Below, piece by piece: positions 1-11,850 of a stretch of DNA of 64,000 nt. Source of the stretch: Stramonita haemastoma (taxonomy: Eukaryota; Mollusca; Gastropoda; Neogastropoda; Muricidae); the NCBI GenBank assembly GCA_030674155.1, contig CM060318.1, positions 85,460,865-85,524,864 on the forward strand. The letters are read 5' to 3'. The stretch's first letter is position 1. Each line of letters starts with the position of its first letter. Made by a program: the position numbers and the translations under genes. The notes beneath the pieces are model-generated. The model had not been told where the DNA came from, made no database searches, and was given only the letters and a program-made list of their open reading frames with translations.

Positions 1-279
1 ATTACAAGTTATCAGTAGGCCTTTTGTTGCATCAAAGGATCCAGTGGTAATGATACATTTCCATCACAGATTTCAACTAAGATACCATGTCATTATCTGT
101 GTTCTGTTGCTGGCCACAAAACTGCGCATTATAATCCTGGGTTATGTTTGCTCTGGAAAAAACTTTGACTTGGTTTATTTCAAGTTAAAAGGAAGCCTTG
201 ACACGGTCTTGGGCAGTTGTTTGGGCTTTCCGCAACACTCCGTTAATCAGAACTGGCGGAAACTGATTCTATGTCACAG

Positions 280-434
280 ATAATCTCCCGCCCTCCATTG
301 ACGGGACACGAACTTCGCGTGCAGACGTCTTCCTTCATGGAACTCTGGACATTCTGGAAAAGGAAGACCTGGATTATCGTAAATCAATGCACGCACTTGA
401 AGGCACACGTGTTTACTACAACTTTGGGGTGAAG
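280..434 (+). CDS. Putative orphan coding exon, unidentified
   Basis: The stretch opens after a CAG at 277-279 and ends at a strong donor, AAG|GTAAGT (435-440). Read with two bases completing a split codon, it gives 51 uninterrupted codons with coding-like composition; recognisable pieces are LPPSIDGTRTSRADVFLHG and EGTRVYYNFGVK. A TGA lies in the same frame just upstream of the proposed acceptor, so the acceptor is needed if this is an exon. No polypyrimidine tract is obvious before it. I do not recognise the family. Partner exons were not found in the window, so it may be the last exon before a long intron or a chance open stretch. Confidence 0.33.
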
Positions 435-440
435 GTAAGT

Positions 441-2339
441 TTAAAACTCAGGAAGTGTATGAAGCAGGATTTGTTGGGTCAAAACCTCTTTCATTATTAC
501 AGTGTCAGGTGACGCTCTTTTGCTTCCTGGTGTCCTGTTTTGCCGGGAATCTGCCATTCCAAAATGACAGCGTAGGAAGTGTTCCATTTTCCCTGTGAAG
601 CCATTGTCCCATAATAAGAGCATGGAAACAAATGCATGTCAGAACAATCACAGCTATGGCACAGTACTGGATGATGCACACGCATGTGCATGCACACGTG
701 CTATGGCACACACTTTGGCAAGCACGCAACCATAAAACTTTAAGAAAGATAATGCAGTACAGATACATAAAAGCTTAAGTATTATTTATTTAGACTAGTC
801 AACATGTTAAGTTCCATTTGACTCTATGGATAGGTTAACTGCAAGCACTTAAAACTAAATCAATTGTATAAATTAGAGTTTGAGAAGTTGGATACTTAAG
901 GATATTTTTGGTATCCTTTCCTGTTAAACGTTTCATTGAATGAGTGTAGCAACAATCTGAAGCGCTAGATCCCCTCAGAAACTTCACTTCCTTTTCCAAA
1001 CTCCTAGCCACGGTTTCTTCAAAAGCTTGTCTCTCCGAGGTCTGTTGCAGTGTTGGTACTGACTGGGTCCACACGTCAAAATCTGGGCATGAAGATGACT
1101 GACTGATGACTCTGACAACAGCTTGGACAGTTCATTGAAGTGGACAGCTAAACACCAAAAGCAACGATCTTGTGACCAACTCCCACTGACTCTAAAGAAA
1201 AAATAAAATTTTAAAACCTCTAATGTCTTCCGACTACAAAATTGATTTCCCTGACTAAAAAGCCTATACTGCAAGGATATAGAACTTACGCATTCTATAC
1301 ATTTGGACATTTGTTTCCATTTTTGTTCCAATGAAGACTAAATCGGTATATAAAGTTATCTGTCCATAAAAGTCAGCCACTGTTGGGCTTTTTTTCGTTC
1401 AGTGTCTCTTTTCTGTCAGCATTATTGAATCAGAGCGTGTAGTGTTCCTGCTAACATTTCCTATTGAAGCTATGCGCTGCTCTCATCCTTCCATGTGTAC
1501 GCTTAGTGCCTCTTTTCGTTTCTGCTACGCGTATGACTTACGCCATGTTTGAAAAAAGAAACAAAAAAGACAGAAAAAGACAAGTCATTTGGGCACCAAA
1601 CGATCTCCACCTTGCATTTTCGCTGTGTTTTATGTTTTAAAAAATGCATCTCTTCCATAAATGAAATCCCAGATTTCTAAAATAGTCTCATAACTCACGT
1701 ACTTTCTTTTGCAATGGCCTTTCCTGGTGTAACGAACTTTTTGTGGTCTTCCATATGGAAATACGCTTGACATTCAAGCCACTCCAGATTTTTAAAAAAG
1801 CTTATTTGTATTCAGAAACGTTTCCAGTTCTTAATTAACTCAATATTACGCTTGCATCTAAACGTAGTTTTGTGTGCAGCTGCCACACTGTAAAATGATG
1901 TTCCGTATTTTGCAGCCACTTTCAGTGTGGGTGGGTGGGTTACGAGAAAAGATTATAAATTAAGATCTCAACTTGTATTACAAATCAGAAAAATAAAACA
2001 GAAAACAATAAAGAAAAACTTTTTTAAACAATTCAATAAGGATTTAACCAGAAAAATACTTTTTCATAAAGTGTATCTATTACTTCGATTTCACCACCAT
2101 TATGCCAACTTCATAAACGAAGCTTATAAATAGCACAAAAAGAAAGGCGAAAACGAAAAATAAATAAACAGAGAGGGGGGGGGGGGGGGTATAGACAACC
2201 TTTCATTAAATTATCTCAAAATGTCTGTTGTAATTAATTTCTTTTTTCCAGAATCGTTTCTTCTCCAGTTCACTTTGTGTTTCTATCGTCTGCTGCAGAA
2301 AGAGCTCCCATGTTCATCAAGTGTGAGGATTAGGTAAGC
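441..2339. other. No gene recognised
   Basis: AT-rich non-coding sequence with short unsupported open frames. An open stretch on the minus strand near 990-1195 begins after a good TTTCTTTAG acceptor-like site, but it resembles no family I know and has no partner exon. Confidence 0.5.
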
Positions 2340-2700
2340 CACTGTTTTGGTCCACCATCAAGGTAGCTGCATTCCGACTTTGGGGATGATATCTAAAACA
2401 CGATCACATGTTGTGGTGGGGGGGTTGGGGGGTTTTTATATTTTGTCACCCGTTCCTACCGGCACAAATTGTCCTACTCTTTGTAAAGGTAGAACGGGTG
2501 TTAATGTGTGCGCAAAATTTATGCGTGTATTTGCACACTTGACCTTGGTTTATAGTCTCATCGGAGACTTTCGGGGGAATGGAATCGGTACTGATGTTGA
2601 TTCCAGGGGAATATTCCCTTCAACAGATGCTTAGTGGTGGCTTAAACCCGGATCATCGGGTCGGAAGTTCATCTCTAACCATTAGACCACCCCTGGTCCC
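2340..2700 (-). mobile_element. tRNA-derived SINE, tail type B, diverged
   Basis: Reading on the minus strand, a tRNA-like head near 2700 (GGTCTAATGG A-box-like) is followed by the central domain (TCTCCGATGAGACTATAAACC), the 'GGTAGGAACGGGTGACAAAAT' segment, and the B tail (TTAGATATCATCCCCAAAGTCGGAATG...). It is degenerate and interrupted by a G-run at 2418-2431. Confidence 0.7.
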
Positions 2701-2788
2701 CCACGTGAAATAGGAAATGTAGGCTATAACTTGCGACACAAAGAACAAACGCATAAATCAACAAAGAGGAAGATGGAGAAAGAGGGCA

Positions 2789-2808
2789 GGGGGGGGGGGG
2801 GGGGGGTG
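2789..2808 (+). repeat. G homopolymer
   Basis: A run of about 18-20 G interrupts otherwise mixed sequence; one of many G-runs in this window. Confidence 0.8.
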
Positions 2809-3111
2809 TGAAGCGGATATGGCTGTTCACTATGCGCTTGCTTCCTTGGCGCTGACTTGACCTTGACCTTGCAGCCACGGAAGTGCATTGGACTTGCCTG
2901 CCATTCATCACACTTAGCTGATTATGACGTCAGAAACATCCGGAAGGAAGTGTGAGAGAATGGATTTCATCACCTGTCAGGGCTGGTTCCTTATCTGTGG
3001 CTTGACGCGCTAATCCAACCTGTACCTCATGCCGAAGGTACCGGGCAGATTACAGATTAGCTTTAACAAGAACAACTTAGCCTGAGAAGGTATGAAAAGG
3101 TAGGTTAATTC

Positions 3112-3332
3112 ATTTATTCCTTTATTCTTTTATATCGAGGATAATGGAATAAGCACTCTTATGCTTTTTTACATCCAGTCCCCGTGTGTTTGCAGTTTTA
3201 TAAATGTCATCTGTTCCTACCGGCACACGATGGCCTACTCTTACGAAAAGCGGAACAGGATTTAACGTGTGCACAAGATGTTCTCCGTGCGTTCGCACAC
3301 GGGGCCTCGGTTTAAAGTTCTATCCGAAGGAC

Positions 3333-3333
<1 letters not shown>
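3112..3333 (-). mobile_element. tRNA-derived SINE, tail type A, 5'-truncated at a GT repeat
   Basis: The minus strand reads the tail 'CCATTATCCTCGATATAAAAG', then the 'GGGGACTGGATGTAAAAAAGC' segment, the 'CGCACACGTTAAATCCTG' segment and the central domain as far as 'GTCCTTCGGATAG'. The tRNA head is missing: the homology stops where the (GT)n tract begins. Confidence 0.85.
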
Positions 3334-3365
<32 letters not shown>

Positions 3366-3370
3366 TGTGT

Positions 3371-3402
<32 letters not shown>

Positions 3403-3492
3403 TGTTTGTCTGTCTGTCTGCTTTCTTATGTTCTAAAAGCGAATACACTGACGCATGTACTCAACACACACAACACACACACACACACACAC

Positions 3493-3546
<54 letters not shown>

Positions 3547-3570
3547 TTGTGTGTGTGTGTTATATATATA

Positions 3571-3636
<66 letters not shown>

Positions 3637-3698
3637 CGGCACACGCACCCACACGCGTGCACGCACGCGCATACGCGCGCGCGCGCGCGCGCGCACAC

Positions 3699-3743
<45 letters not shown>

Positions 3744-3752
3744 CACCACACC
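3333..3752. repeat. Compound alternating purine-pyrimidine block: (GT)n, (AC)n, (AT)n, (GC)n, (AC)n
   Basis: The block contains GT tracts (3333-3403, 3546-3560), AC tracts (3463-3542, 3697-3742), AT tracts (3561-3636) and a CGCGCG tract (3675-3695). GT and AC arms are mutually complementary. Long open frames through it code only for Val/Cys, Thr/His and Tyr/Ile runs and are not genes. Confidence 0.95.
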
Positions 3753-4267
3753 AAAATATTCACACACGTGCGTGTAAACAAGTAAACAAACAGACAGACA
3801 GGCAGATACATTGTCTCTCCGATCTTCTCAACAGTATCTAACTAAAATCACTCCCACATACACTCCATGTAATCACCAAAAAAAAAAGCCTTTTCTCCAG
3901 CACAGGTGTTTGCTGCTCTTGTTAGTATCGGGGTTTTCTGCATCCAGAAAAGAGCAGAGGGCAAGGGGGGAGGAGAGAGGGAGGGGGGAGGGCTCCCTCA
4001 CCAACACAGCCCAGTTTCCAGGGCTCCCCCACAGCCCCGTTGGCCGATCAGCTTACTGTACCTGCTCCAATCAAATCAAGCCTCCATGGGAAACTCAATA
4101 GACGATGCAAATAATGGTCTGGTGGAAAGTGAGCCCCCCAGATTCCCAGCCAGCTGTGGAGGAGAAGACTGGGTGGGAGGGGTTCTTTGTCCAGGGATGC
4201 TGGTGTGTCCCCGCCTCCCTCTTTCCCATCTCCCCCATGGCAGGCCTCCCAAATCCCACTCCCACCC

Positions 4268-4270
4268 CAC

Positions 4271-4315
<45 letters not shown>

Positions 4316-4326
4316 GACAGACAGAC

Positions 4327-4363
<37 letters not shown>

Positions 4364-4512
4364 GAAAAGACGGACAGACAAACAAATGACAAGAGATACA
4401 GAGACACAGCTAGCAGAGACAGATCAGAGACATAGACAGACAGACAGACAGACAGAGAGATGCAGAGACACAGACAGATACAGACAGACATACGACAGAC
4501 AAAGACAAAGAG
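4268..4512. repeat. (GACA)n tetranucleotide repeat
   Basis: Nearly pure AGACAGAC at 4268-4362 and again at 4434-4454, with degenerate copies out to about 4512. Confidence 0.95.
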
Positions 4513-4631
4513 ATACAGAAGAGAAAGAGACAGAGAAGGGGAGGGGCTGTACAATACCACTGACAAGCTGAGCATCCCTTTAGACTTTTTTTGTTTTGTT
4601 TTGTTTTTTTTGGGGGGGGGCGGGGTTGGGT

Positions 4632-4730
4632 TTTCTTTTGTATTTTATAGCACTTTATGTCACAGCAGATTTCTCTGCGTGAAATTCGGGCTGCTCTCCC
4701 CAGGGAGAGCGCGTCGCCACAAATGCAGCG
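4632..4730 (-). mobile_element. Fragment of a second dispersed repeat (SINE-like 3' region)
   Basis: The minus strand reads 'GCAGCCCGAATTTCACGCAG' followed by AGAAATCTGCTGTGACATAAAG. A copy of the same segment lies on the + strand at 8001-8065, so this is a dispersed repeat family distinct from the A and B tailed SINEs. Confidence 0.65.
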
Positions 4731-5139
4731 CCTACCCATTTTTTTTTCTTTTTCCTGCATGCAACTGTATTTGTACTTATACTGAACATGTGCAGAATTT
4801 CTGCTGACAGAGTCATCAATTGAAAGATGAGGTCAGTGTGTTAAAAGATTAAAGAAATAGAAGGAAAAGATCAACCAAACAAATTCACTTCTGTAAGTAT
4901 TTGATTTCAAAGCAAAAGTTTAGGTTTTATAGAAGTACAGGGGATTCAAACAAGAACTGCATTACTTCAATAGAAGGAGGATTCCAAACTTGCTCCTCTT
5001 TCCTTTCTTTTCTTTTCTTTTTCTTTTTTCTTTTTTTTTTGACGTGAAAATGTTGTGCCAAAAGTTTAACTGTATGCAAAGGAAACGATTTTTCAGTATT
5101 GAATTCGCCACAAGCAATGAAAATTCGTCAACTCAAATA

Positions 5140-5490
5140 CCCGTTGGAAGGGATTTTCCCCAAGAACTGACATCTGCACACTCCCCCGAAGGTCCTTCAG
5201 ATGAAGTCATAAACTGAGGTCCTGTATGAGAATGTGCGCAGAACATCTTGTGCACACACAAACCCATTTCGCCTTTCAGAAGGATAGACCATTGCGTGCT
5301 GTAGGAACGGGTATCCTTTTAAAAATAATGACAAAAACTGCAAGCACACTGGTGTTGTGTTTAGATATCATCCTCGAAGTCGGAATGCGGCTAGCTTGAT
5401 GATGGACAAAAACGGACGCGTATGGAAAATATCACCAAAGGTAAATTTCGGAGCTTTAGCCGAAGAACAAAAAAAAATCATGTTTATGCA
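5140..5490 (+). mobile_element. tRNA-derived SINE, tail type B, lacking the head
   Basis: The central domain (GGTCCTTCAGATGAAGTCATAAAC) begins near 5190; the 'CAGAACATCTTGTGCACAC' segment follows, then the B tail with 'TTTAGATATCATCCTCGAAG' and 'TCGGAATGCGGCTAGCTTGA'. The tRNA-like promoter region is lost or unrecognisable. Confidence 0.75.
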
Positions 5491-5818
5491 GAACTTGTCT
5501 GATCTTTTAAGAAAGAGCATGCCACAGGCATACATACACTACTGTCCCCCTCATAATCACCATCCCAGTCCCTTGCCCTAGACTGTCGGGAGACATGGGA
5601 GAGCCGTTACTCGGCAGTTTCCCCGGGATGGTTCGTCTCCAGCTTTTTGCAGTAGCACTGCCAAGTGATGGCCCGTCCATACTTTGATTCTCAGTATCAG
5701 GTCGTCCTGTCCTCCTCTTCGTCTCCCTCTTTCAAGTGTCCCCTACTGAACAGTTCTGCAAAGAGAGCTGTAGCATGTGACTAGCCTAGGTCAAACCATG
5801 CTAGCCGTTTTCCTCTTT

Positions 5819-5819
<1 letters not shown>

Positions 5820-5873
<54 letters not shown>
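5820..5873 (+). repeat. 54-nt uninterrupted poly(C)
   Basis: An unbroken run of 54 C, the longest homopolymer in the window. The complementary strand is a G54 tract. Length is likely uncertain in any assembly. Confidence 0.95.
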
Positions 5874-7380
5874 ATGAGGTGTTGCTGTGACCCAGCTTTC
5901 GTTATATCCTCTCTTGCTTGTGGCTTCAAGTCATGTCAGAGACGGCAGAGGAAGTGCTGGGTCAACAGAGACAGAAAATACAGCTATGGATCACTAACAT
6001 CTTGGGGCACTGGAATGAAAGAAGAAAACATAAATTTGTCTTTTTGTGTGTCATTACTCGTCTGTAGGAGACGTGGAGAAGTGTAACCATTATATCCATA
6101 GCAAAAAATGCAAAAAGGTTGAGTGTGTTTTTTTAATTATTGGATTTTTATTATTTTTCAGTCCACGGGAATGGGGCGACGTAAGATATTAACAAAAGCA
6201 AGAATCTTGCTTCTGAAAGGACAAAGGAACAATCACTTCAAGCCTTCCACTGTGGCTCGTAAAAGTACAAAGATGCATTGCTTCAAAAACCTCCAGCTTT
6301 TTCTCGCAAGTAGACAAGAGCTCAAAAGTTCAATCCATCAACTTTTGCTCCTGAGGGACAAAGGCATATTCACTGTATGTGCTTACACTCAAAGATAGCG
6401 TTCCTTCCTCTCTTTTGAACTTTTCCTCCTTAGAGAATAAAAACATTTCTTACCTTTATTCTTAAATGAAACACTTGTTTCAACCCTTTGATGAGTGAGG
6501 GGAGGGGAGGGGGAATAGCCTTTAGTGGTTAGAACCTTGTGCTCATGATTTGATGGCTTTTTATTATTGATTCTGTTTAAGGGACAAAGTGGTATAAAGA
6601 ATCTTCGAGTCTATAAGTCGCTCCCAGTCTGTTTTTAACATTGGGAGGGGGGGGGGGGGGGGCTTGTTTGGGAGGAAATTCAAAACGGCAATGACTGAAA
6701 ATGAAACGTACATGTCCCTTACTGCCTCAGTTTGATTTTCATAACGGACGATTTTTTTTTAATCTACTATCTACGCATGTTATACCGAGAAAAAAAAGTC
6801 AGCATCTGTCACTCTAACGACAGTGACACAGTAACCTCAGAAATAAGCTCAATTCAATCTGAGCATCAGGTGCAGCGACATTTCCAAATAAAGACCTACT
6901 TTCAGGCCGAACCCTCCACTATTCGTGTGCACCATGACTGAAGAGCTGAACCGTAATAACGAAGTTATCTGCCCACGAGGGTCAGACGGGGTCTTTTCCT
7001 GTAGCAGACGTCTGCTTTCTCTCACTATAACTCTATCAGCGGGCTTGCTGTTCCTGTCAAACTCACTTAGCGACTTTTTTCAAAGAGAAATCTATGCAAC
7101 AAAAATTCCAGAGTCCAAGTGAATTATTCTGAAGGGTTTTTTTCTTTAAGGATTCTTTGGTCTGCATTAGAAGCTGTAGTCTTGGTGTGTTGGGTTTGTT
7201 AGGATTCAGTGTCATGTTAGGAAATAGGTGTCGTGTAGCCTACTCTGGGATACAAGCAAAATATATTACAATGTCGTTTTTTCATCGATACACAGCGTGT
7301 TTCAGTTCTCCAGTTTTCACCAGTCTTCAGCACCTTATGTCCTGTCTCTAACTTTTACAGAGCTGACTATCTACCAAGTT
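5874..7380. other. No gene recognised
   Basis: Mixed AT-rich sequence with a G-run at 6644-6661. A 91-codon open frame at 6123-6398 begins after an acceptor-like TTTTTCAG at 6155-6162, but has no recognisable domain and no partner exon. A tRNA-head-like snippet (TAGTGGTTAGAACCTTGTGCTC) lies near 6523-6545. Confidence 0.45.
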
Positions 7381-7414
7381 CTTTCTATAAGTTAATACAA
7401 GACACCCAAAACTA

Positions 7415-7416
<2 letters not shown>

Positions 7417-7455
<39 letters not shown>

Positions 7456-7548
7456 CGCGCGTGCAGCAGAGGCAGACAGAGAAAGAGACAGAGAGGGATA
7501 TAGAGAGAGTGGGGGGGGGGGGAGGGGGGGGGGGGAGGGGGGGGGTTC
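7417..7548. repeat. (GT)n-(GC)n tract and G-rich run
   Basis: GT repeats pass into CGCGCG (7447-7460), followed by GAGA-rich sequence and a G-run with single A interruptions (7510-7546). Confidence 0.9.
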
Positions 7549-7612
7549 CTTTCTCTGTTGTGTTTCTTTCTAAGGGAAGGAAGTAGTTTCAAACCATCAC
7601 GATTGCAAAATG

Positions 7613-8000
<388 letters not shown>

Positions 8001-8055
8001 GGAGCCCCCAGGGCGGCCCGAATTTCACGCAGAGAAATATGCTGTGATATAAAGC

Positions 8056-8065
<10 letters not shown>
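8001..8065 (+). mobile_element. Fragment of the second dispersed repeat
   Basis: It reads 'GCGGCCCGAATTTCACGCAG' then AGAAATATGCTGTGATATAAAG, matching the minus-strand copy at 4632-4730. It passes directly into a CA repeat. Confidence 0.65.

Positions 8066-8105
<40 letters not shown>
8061..8105. repeat. (CA)n microsatellite
   Basis: About 22 uninterrupted AC dinucleotides. Confidence 0.95.
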
Positions 8106-8106
<1 letters not shown>

Positions 8107-8333
8107 GTTTTTGTTGTTGTTTTTTAAATCCGTCCTACACTGAAGACGGATGTGCTGGGCCTGACTTGTCAGGTGCTTAACAGCAGCACAGCGCACTTTG
8201 GCCCATACTTATGACAAACAGTAGTTGCTGTCTGAACGTTCGACGATGAAGAATCCCTATATTGAATGTCTGGCTTTTGTTTGTTTATTGCTGAGTTTGT
8301 TTTTCATACATTGCTTGATCAAAAGATAGGTAA

Positions 8334-8340
<7 letters not shown>

Positions 8341-8392
<52 letters not shown>
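8341..8392. repeat. (CT)n microsatellite
   Basis: Pure CT dinucleotide that abuts the head of a full-length SINE. Confidence 0.95.
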
Positions 8393-8393
<1 letters not shown>

Positions 8394-8708
8394 GGGGGAC
8401 GGATAGTCTAGTGGTCAGAACATTGTGCTGGTAATTTGAAGACCCGAGTTCGACTCCACTGACTGTGCTGACTCCACTCTCCCCAAAAGTCCTTCCGATG
8501 AGACTTTAAACCGAGGACCCGTGTGCGAACGCACGCAGAATATCTTGCGCACACGTTAAATCCGGTTCCGCCTTTTGTAAGAGTAGGCCATCGTGTGCCG
8601 GTGGGAACATATGACATTTACAAAACTGCATAAACACGGGGACTGGATGTAAAAAAGCACAAGAGTGCTTATCCCATTATCCTCGATTTAAAAGAATAAA
8701 TCAATCAA
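8393..8708 (+). mobile_element. Full-length tRNA-derived SINE, tail type A
   Basis: Pol III promoter boxes are visible: A box TAGTCTAGTGG (8404-8414) and B box AGTTCGACTCC (8447-8457). They are followed by the central domain (CCTTCCGATGAGACTTTAAA), the 'GTGCCGGTGGGAAC' segment and the A tail ending in AAAGAATAAATCAATCAA. It lies between two CT microsatellites. Confidence 0.92.
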
Positions 8709-8732
8709 TTTCTCTCTCTCTCTCTCTCTCTC

Positions 8733-8785
<53 letters not shown>
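8709..8785. repeat. (CT)n microsatellite
   Basis: CT dinucleotides with one CCTCTCC interruption, directly after a SINE tail. Confidence 0.95.
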
Positions 8786-8789
<4 letters not shown>

Positions 8790-8799
8790 ATGATATTGT

Positions 8800-9046
8800 A
8801 TACTATAGTCGCTTGTTGGTTGGGTTATTTTGGTTTTGGTTTTGATTTGTTTCTTGTTGTTTTTGTTGTATTTTGGGGGAGTTGTGTTGTTTGTTTGGAG
8901 ATTTTTGTTTTGTTTTGTTTTGTTTTTGTTGTTGTTGTTGTTGTTTTTTTGGGGGGTATTAAAATCTTTAGTATTATTTTTTGGTGTTGTGGTTTTTCTT
9001 TCTTTTTTTTTCTTTTTTTTTTTTTTTGGGGGGGGTCCATGCTTTA
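8800..9046 (+). repeat. T/G-only asymmetric tract with GTT repeats and G-runs
   Basis: About 240 bp almost free of A and C on the + strand, with (GTT)n at 8931-8945 and G-runs near 8952 and 9028. Long open frames here are compositional artefacts. Confidence 0.85.
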
Positions 9047-9227
9047 TGGGTTGTCTAAATGCGTGATTATCTTACAGGGACAAAGTGTAAGACTAGGTTT
9101 GGCATTACATTCCTATCCTTGCGTATCAGAGTCCATTCATTCTTTCTCGTTTGTCTTGTTATTATACATCAATACGTCCCAGCGGAGATTTCCGACTTAG
9201 GAACTATCAGAAGGTGGCTTAGTGTCC

Positions 9228-9535
9228 AGAAAGAGATTTTTCCCTCTGGAGTTAACATCAGTGCCGACTCCACTCTCCAAAAAATCCTTCAGATGAGATT
9301 ATAAATCGAAGTTCCATGTGCGAACGCACGTAGAAAATCTTGCGCACTCGTTAAAACCCGTTCCGCCTTCCGGGAGAGTAGGCCTATGCCATTGTGTGCT
9401 GGTGGGAACGGACGACAAAATTGACAAAGCTGCATATACACGGGGACTGGATGTAAAAAAAAAAAAAAAGCATATGAGTGCTAATTCCATTGTCTTCGAA
9501 ATAAAATAATAAAGAAAATAAAGAAAATAAAGAAG
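9228..9535 (+). mobile_element. tRNA-derived SINE, tail type A, lacking the head
   Basis: It begins near 'CTCTGGAGTTAACATCAGTG', runs through a diverged central domain and ends with an expanded A-run inside the A tail and an AAAGAAAATAAAG-type end. Confidence 0.85.
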
Positions 9536-9713
9536 TCTGTTGCCGGACATTGTCCCTATCTAAGAGTAGACGGTCAAAGGGAAGCTATTAAGCCCCTTTC
9601 TCCAAGCCAACTACAGCAAAACTTGCCTCCCTTGCCCTTGCTACCTAGTCATTAATGCCCTTCTTCAGCTTTACTCTTTTTCGATCTGTCAGTTTTAAAC
9701 AGATTTGATTAAT

Positions 9714-9902
9714 ATTTCATTTATTCTTTTATATCGAGGATAATGGAATAAGCACTCTTGTGCTTTTTTACATCTAGTCCTGTGTGTACGCAGTTTTTGT
9801 AAATGTCATCTGTTCCCACCAGCACACGATGGCCTACTCTTACGAAAAGCGGAACCGGATTTAACGTGTGCGCAAGATGTTCTGCGTGCGTTCGCACACG
9901 GG

Positions 9903-9903
<1 letters not shown>
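9714..9903 (-). mobile_element. tRNA-derived SINE, tail type A, truncated at a GA repeat
   Basis: The minus strand reads the A tail and the middle segment as far as 'GTGTGCGAACGCACGCAG'. Homology then ends exactly where (GA)n begins. Confidence 0.88.
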
Positions 9904-9996
<93 letters not shown>

Positions 9997-10024
9997 CTTA
10001 TGACATTTGCACCTCGTGTGTGTG

Positions 10025-10107
<83 letters not shown>

Positions 10108-10171
10108 CGAAAAAGAGGATGAAGAGATTTAACAGACTCAAACTCACAAGCAGAAACGTACTTGTCAGCAA

Positions 10172-10239
<68 letters not shown>

Positions 10240-10240
10240 A

Positions 10241-10275
<35 letters not shown>
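9903..10275. repeat. (GA)n, (GT)n, (CA)n and (CGCA)n cluster
   Basis: GA repeats at 9905-9992, GT repeats at 10017-10107, CA repeats at 10171-10237 and CGCA tetranucleotides at 10240-10273. The GT and CA arms are complementary across a 63-bp spacer. Confidence 0.95.
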
Positions 10276-10443
10276 GACCGATCAAGCGGCACTAAGATCA
10301 AACAGTGTAAGCTCAGCCGGGAGAGAGTATCTGAACTTTTTTTTCTTTTTTTAATGTAAGGCCGGTGTGCCAATACCGTTTTACACCACTAACTAAAGCG
10401 ATAGCCATTACATAATGTGGTAACAGAGATTAGAATAGCTGCT

Positions 10444-10680
10444 GGGTTTTTTGTTTGGGTTGTTTGAGTTTGGTTTGGTTGGTTGTTTGATTGGTATTTG
10501 GTTTTGTTTTGTTTGTTTGCTTGTTGTTGTTGTAAGGTGGGTTTTTTGGGGGGTCCCTTGGTTTTGGGGTTGTTGTTTGTTTGTTTTTTGTTGGGGGGGG
10601 TTCTTGAGTGCAGAAGTGTTTTGGGATGTTTTTATTTGGAGGGGGGGTTGTTATGGGGGAAGGGGGCTGGGGGAGCATAT
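10444..10680 (+). repeat. T/G-only asymmetric tract with G-runs
   Basis: Same composition as 8800-9046: TTTGG and TTGTT words with runs of five to eight G, and few A or C. Confidence 0.8.
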
Positions 10681-11500
10681 TTCAAAATCCGTTGCAGTAG
10701 TTGTTTTTTATTTTAATAACGTGAATAAATGATCTGATTCTGTCTTGTGAATGAAGATGATTAAAATATCACAGAATTTTAGCAATCCGGCATATACTAA
10801 GGAGTGGGGACTAATGTCTGAAGACGTTTATAACTCTGTTGCTTCATTATTATAATAACAGATTGCCCAGGGATATGGCCAGGGCTGATAACAGTTAGCC
10901 TAGCACCGGTACTGACCACACGGCCTTGACTGGGCAGCTGATCCAGTTTCGGGAACTCATGCGTGACTGATCTCCACTGAAGTCCAGTCTTTAATCGCTA
11001 CAGCTCCCAGGAAAGTGTGAAGATTTTGACCACTCAGTCGCACAGCCCTAACTTTCCCACGCTGCCAAATATACACCAGCCAACAAAAATCAGGACACAG
11101 CCTGGGTTGTTCAAAGGCCCAACATGATGAAACGTAGCTATCTTGTATCTTTGAGATATGCTAATGATTCATATCAGTATGCCTGTCAGTAATGTAATTA
11201 CCCTCAAGGGATATTCAAAGTGTTTTGGACTTGACTTGACCTGACTTGACTATCAAGTGGTGAGACAGAAACCTGGTCGCAATGTCTGTGACCCATTGAA
11301 ATTGACCGAGAGTTGATAGTTCCGATTGCAGTTATCATCAAAAAGTGCGACACTTCACAAGGCATCTAGGAATGCACTCGTGTAGTATCAGAAAGCCGCG
11401 GTGATAGTTATGCGGTTGATTCAGTTTATATTCTAAAAGTCCATTCTTTCCCTAAAGTCCCCTACTATTCCTCCTCTCTGACAGTCTTCCTCACCCTCCA
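10681..11500. other. No gene recognised
   Basis: Mixed unique-looking sequence without a convincing exon or repeat. Confidence 0.5.
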
Positions 11501-11507
11501 CAGCCTC

Positions 11508-11537
11508 TCTCTCTCTCTCTCCTCATTAAAGATCATT

Positions 11538-11593
<56 letters not shown>

Positions 11594-11608
11594 ACACACA
11601 CATACACA

Positions 11609-11647
<39 letters not shown>

Positions 11648-11762
11648 GCGCACACACACTTGAAAAAACGCATGTACACACAGCATGCACATTTGTACTC
11701 GTACGCACACTCATACACACACACCTACGTACGCACGCATATTCACACATGCGTTTGCGCAC

Positions 11763-11848
<86 letters not shown>

Positions 11849-11850
11849 AC
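11508..11850. repeat. (CT), (CA), (CGCA) and (GA) microsatellite cluster
   Basis: CT at 11508-11522, CA at 11540-11605, CGCA tetranucleotides at 11608-11648 and GA at 11765-11848. Confidence 0.95.

Noticed and set aside
984..1331. 115-codon minus-strand frame with an acceptor-like TTTCTTTAG inside
   Set aside because: No recognisable homology, no partner exon and no clear start context; kept only as a remark in the region entry.
3204..3841. Several open frames of 110-190 codons rich in Thr-His, Val-Cys and Tyr-Ile
   Set aside because: They are translations of dinucleotide repeats, open on both strands and in several frames.
4048..4575. Ser/Leu/Val/Cys-rich 175-codon minus-strand frame and Arg/Gln/Thr/Asp-rich plus-strand frames
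   Set aside because: They read through the (GACA)n repeat and have no domain or splice context.
6123..6398. 91-codon plus-strand frame with an acceptor-like TTTTTCAG
   Set aside because: The translated part (TGMGRRKILTKARILLLK...) matches no family I know and no donor follows before the stop.
8408..8617. Open frames beginning MSSVPTGTRWPTLTKSGTGFNVCARC at several places in the window
   Set aside because: They are antisense translations of the SINE body; the same peptide recurs at each SINE copy.
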